Source: Actinomycetota bacterium (lineage in GTDB: Bacteria > Actinomycetota > Thermoleophilia > UBA2241). Taken from it: a stretch of 40,588 nt of DNA. This document shows positions 38,018 through 40,588 of this stretch, in pieces. Below the pieces are notes generated by a model. It saw only the letters and a list, made by a program, of their open reading frames with translations. It ran no database searches and was not told the DNA's origin. The stretch is taken from NCBI GenBank assembly GCA_012514235.1, contig JAAZAR010000052.1, positions 1 to 40,588 on the forward strand, read 5' to 3'. Position numbers and translations under genes: made by a program. How positions within the stretch are numbered: the first letter of the stretch is position 1; the number at the start of each line of letters is the position of its first letter.

Positions 38018-39114
38018 GGACGGATCTCGCCGAGCCCGGGCAGGCTGCGCCCGCCGGGCCCATCCTCGCCGTCGAGACCTCCTGCGACGACACCAGCTCG
38101 GCCGTCGTGCACGGCCGCGAGGTGCTCTCCTCGGTCGTCTCGTCCCAGGACGAGCTGCACGCGCAGTTCGGCGGCGTGGTGCCGGAGGTCGCCTCACGCC
38201 GCCACACGGAGCTCGTCAACGAGGTGATCGCGGAGGCGATGAGCCGCGCCGGCGTGACGTGGGACGACCTGGCGGCCGTCGCCGTCACGCAGGGCCCCGG
38301 CCTCATCGGCGCCCTGCTTGTCGGACTGGCGACGGCGAAGTCGGTCGCCTGTCGGCGCCGGCTGCCCCTGATCCCGGTGAACCACCTGCAGGGGCACATC
38401 GCCGCCAACTACGCCCTCGGCATCGAGGCGCCCTTCATCTGCCTGGTCGCCAGCGGCGGGCACACGCTGCTCGCTGTGGTGGAGGAGGGCGTGCGGTACC
38501 GCGTCGCCGCCAAGACCCTGGACGACGCGGCCGGCGAGGCGTTCGACAAGGGCGCCCGGCTGCTGGGGCTCGGCTATCCGGGCGGCAAGGAGCTGGACCG
38601 ACTGGCGGCGCGCGGCGACCCGGGCTTCGCCCGCTTCCCGCGCAGCATGCCGAGGGGTCGCGGCTTCAGCTTCAGCGGCCTCAAGACGGCGCTCCTCTAC
38701 GACCTCAGAGACCGCGACGAGGCGGAGGTCGAGGCGCACCGCGCCGACATCGCCGCTTCGTACCAGGCGGCCATCGTCCGTCAGCTCGTGGAGAAGACGG
38801 TCGCCGGGGCGCAGCACGAGGGGCTCCGCAGCGTCGCCGTCGCCGGCGGGGTGGCCGCCAACTCCGGCCTTCGCGCGGCGCTCACGCAGGCCTGCGAGGC
38901 CGAGGGCCTGCGGCTCTCGCTGCCGCCGCTCAGCCTGTGCACCGACAACGCGGGCATGATCGGCCTGGCGGCGGGCTTCCTTCCGGCCCTTCCTTGGCCG
39001 GACTACCTGGATCTCGACGCGTTCGCCAGCGACGCCGAGGCCAAGGCGGCGAGGCCGCCGCGCACGCGCCGCCCGGAGAGGGCGCCGCGCCCGCGCCGCC
39101 CGCGCGGCGCTTGA
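38014..39114 (+). CDS. tsaD: tRNA N6-adenosine threonylcarbamoyltransferase
   Basis: ILAVETSCDDTSSAVV, VVPEVASRRHTELV, VAVTQGPGLIGALLVGLATAKS, VNHLQGHIAANY, VAGGVAANSGLR. Confidence 0.97.
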   Translation: MRTDLAEPGQAAPAGPILAVETSCDDTSSAVVHGREVLSSVVSSQDELHAQFGGVVPEVASRRHTELVNEVIAEAMSRAGVTWDDLAAVAVTQGPGLIGALLVGLATAKSVACRRRLPLIPVNHLQGHIAANYALGIEAPFICLVASGGHTLLAVVEEGVRYRVAAKTLDDAAGEAFDKGARLLGLGYPGGKELDRLAARGDPGFARFPRSMPRGRGFSFSGLKTALLYDLRDRDEAEVEAHRADIAASYQAAIVRQLVEKTVAGAQHEGLRSVAVAGGVAANSGLRAALTQACEAEGLRLSLPPLSLCTDNAGMIGLAAGFLPALPWPDYLDLDAFASDAEAKAARPPRTRRPERAPRPRRPRGA

Positions 39115-39125
39115 GCTCTTCAAGA

Positions 39126-39153
39126 GGCCGCGGCGGCTGGCGCCGCCGCGGCC
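39126..39153 (+). terminator. Terminator-type hairpin after tsaD
   Basis: GGCCGCGGCGGC-TGGC-GCCGCCGCGGCC, perfect 12-bp stem. Confidence 0.7.
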
Positions 39154-39232
39154 GTCGTCCGTCCGAACACGCCGGACGTGTTGCCACCTCCGCACCCCGG
39201 ACCGGTAGTGCGATGCTAGACTCAGGGGCGGC

Positions 39233-40588
39233 ATGACCCACAGACCTGACTCCGTCTTCCCGCCCGCCACCGTCGGCGAGGCTCCGCGCACCGCCGCCGG
39301 CCTCTTCGTCGACTGCCTCGAGAACGAGGGCGTGGAGTTCGTGTTCGGCATCCCCGGCGAGGAGACGCTCGACCTCAGCGAGGCCCTCGACCGCTCGCAG
39401 CTCATCACCTTCGTGCCCACGCGGCACGAGCAGGGGGCCGCCTTCATGGCCGACGCCTACGGACGCCTCACCGGGCGCCCGGGGGTGTGTCTCGCGACCC
39501 TGGGACCGGGCGCCAGCAACCTCGCCACGGGCGTCGGCGACGCGACGCTCGACCACGCGCCGCTGGTGGCGCTCACCGGCCAGACCGGGCTCGCGGGCAT
39601 GCACAAGGACACGACGCACCAGTTCATCGACACCGTCGACATGCTGGCCCCCATGACCAAGTGGAACACGCGCATCCACCATCCGCGCATGGTCCCCGAG
39701 GCGGTGCGCAAGGCGTTCAGCATCGCCGCCGCCGAGAAGCCCGGTGCCACGCACCTGGAACTCCCCGAGGACGTGATGGGGATGGCCGTCGCCGGGACCC
39801 CGCTGCCGCGAGGTCCGGAGGCCATGATCGAGGCAGACCCCGTGAGCCTCCTCCGCGCGGCCGAGATCATCCAGGGCGCCAAACACCCGGTGATCCTCGC
39901 CGGCAACGGCGTGGTCCGCCAGGATGCCGCGGCCGCACTCCGTGGCTTCTGCGAGCAGACCGGCCTGCACGTCATCACCACGTTCATGGGCAAAGGCGTG
40001 GTCGACGCGTCCGACCCGCACTTCCTCTTCACCGCCGGCCTGCGCCGGCAGGACTACCCGCAGGGGCTGCTGGGCCGGGCCGACCTCGTGGTTGCCGTCG
40101 GCTACGACATGATCGAGTGGCCGCCCTCCGCCTGGAACCCGGAAGGGCGACAGCGCATCGTCTGTATCGACACCGTGCCGCCCGAGATCGACGGGCACTT
40201 CATCCCGGAGGTGGAGCTCATCGGCGACCTCTCGCGCATCCTCTTCCAGCTCACCGGCCTGCTCGAGGGCAAGGAGGTCGCGAGCATCGAGACGCGGCCG
40301 TACCGCAGGGCCTTCCGCCGCGTCCTCGACGCCGGCACGGACGAGGACTACCCGATCAAGCCGCAGCGCGTGCTCCACGACCTGCGCGAGCTGCTGGCTC
40401 CCGACGACGTGCTCATCAGCGACGTCGGCGCGCACAAGCTCTGGGTGGCGCGCTTCTGGGAGGCGCGCGAGCCCAACACCGTGCTCATCAGCAACGGGTT
40501 CGCCGCCATGGGCTTCGGGCTGCCGGCCACCATCGCCGCGGCGCTGGCGCGCCGCGGCCGCAGCAAGGTCGTCTGCATCTCCGGCGAC
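39233..40588 (+). CDS. Acetolactate-synthase-like ThDP-dependent enzyme (3' truncated by window edge)
   Basis: Open frame from ATG 39233 to window end, absent from the ORF track because no stop is reached: AAGLFVDCLENEGVEFVFGIPGEETLDLSEALD, TRHEQGAAFMADAYGRLTGRPGVCLATLGPGASNL, ISNGFAAMGFGLPATIAAALA, VVCISGD. Confidence 0.9.
   Translation, partial: MTHRPDSVFPPATVGEAPRTAAGLFVDCLENEGVEFVFGIPGEETLDLSEALDRSQLITFVPTRHEQGAAFMADAYGRLTGRPGVCLATLGPGASNLATGVGDATLDHAPLVALTGQTGLAGMHKDTTHQFIDTVDMLAPMTKWNTRIHHPRMVPEAVRKAFSIAAAEKPGATHLELPEDVMGMAVAGTPLPRGPEAMIEADPVSLLRAAEIIQGAKHPVILAGNGVVRQDAAAALRGFCEQTGLHVITTFMGKGVVDASDPHFLFTAGLRRQDYPQGLLGRADLVVAVGYDMIEWPPSAWNPEGRQRIVCIDTVPPEIDGHFIPEVELIGDLSRILFQLTGLLEGKEVASIETRPYRRAFRRVLDAGTDEDYPIKPQRVLHDLRELLAPDDVLISDVGAHKLWVARFWEAREPNTVLISNGFAAMGFGLPATIAAALARRGRSKVVCISGD

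Overview
High-GC bacterial chromosomal window of about 40.6 kb, densely coding, with many ATGA/GTGA stop-start overlaps. Gene content suggests a deep-branching actinobacterial-type genome, but taxonomy is not proven here. In order: (i) three tandem secreted proteins built from repeated sulfite-oxidase-like domains, two carrying a CX4CH motif; (ii) a tungstate/molybdate ABC transporter (WtpABC-like); (iii) molybdenum cofactor genes moaA, moaC and a MOSC-MogA/MoaB fusion; (iv) a divergent SatD-like HTH protein; (v) a cytochrome c maturation operon ccmEFABC(D) whose CcmE has a CxxxY rather than HxxxY heme motif and which contains no ccmH/ccmG/ccmI (system I* signature); (vi) HemX/CcsA-like, hemA, hemC, hemD; (vii) SAM hydrolase, rplM-rpsI, glmM, a Rid-family gene; (viii) a strong GC-rich glmS ribozyme directly upstream of glmS; (ix) acpS, nnr, CBS protein, alr, CCA-adding-type nucleotidyltransferase, mutM, DUF123 GIY-YIG protein; (x) a minus-strand operon DUF2520-panC-yjbQ-HPS/RraA with a structured leader; (xi) FmdB-like zinc ribbon, a family-4 UDG with a C-terminal beta-clamp-type motif, tsaE-tsaB-rimI-tsaD, and a truncated acetolactate-synthase-like gene. 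Top leads are the CX4CH repeat proteins beside WtpABC and the system I* ccm operon, the glmS ribozyme, recurrent leaderless-type promoters, and the panC-operon leader RNA. All calls come from reading sequence and motifs; no database search was run.
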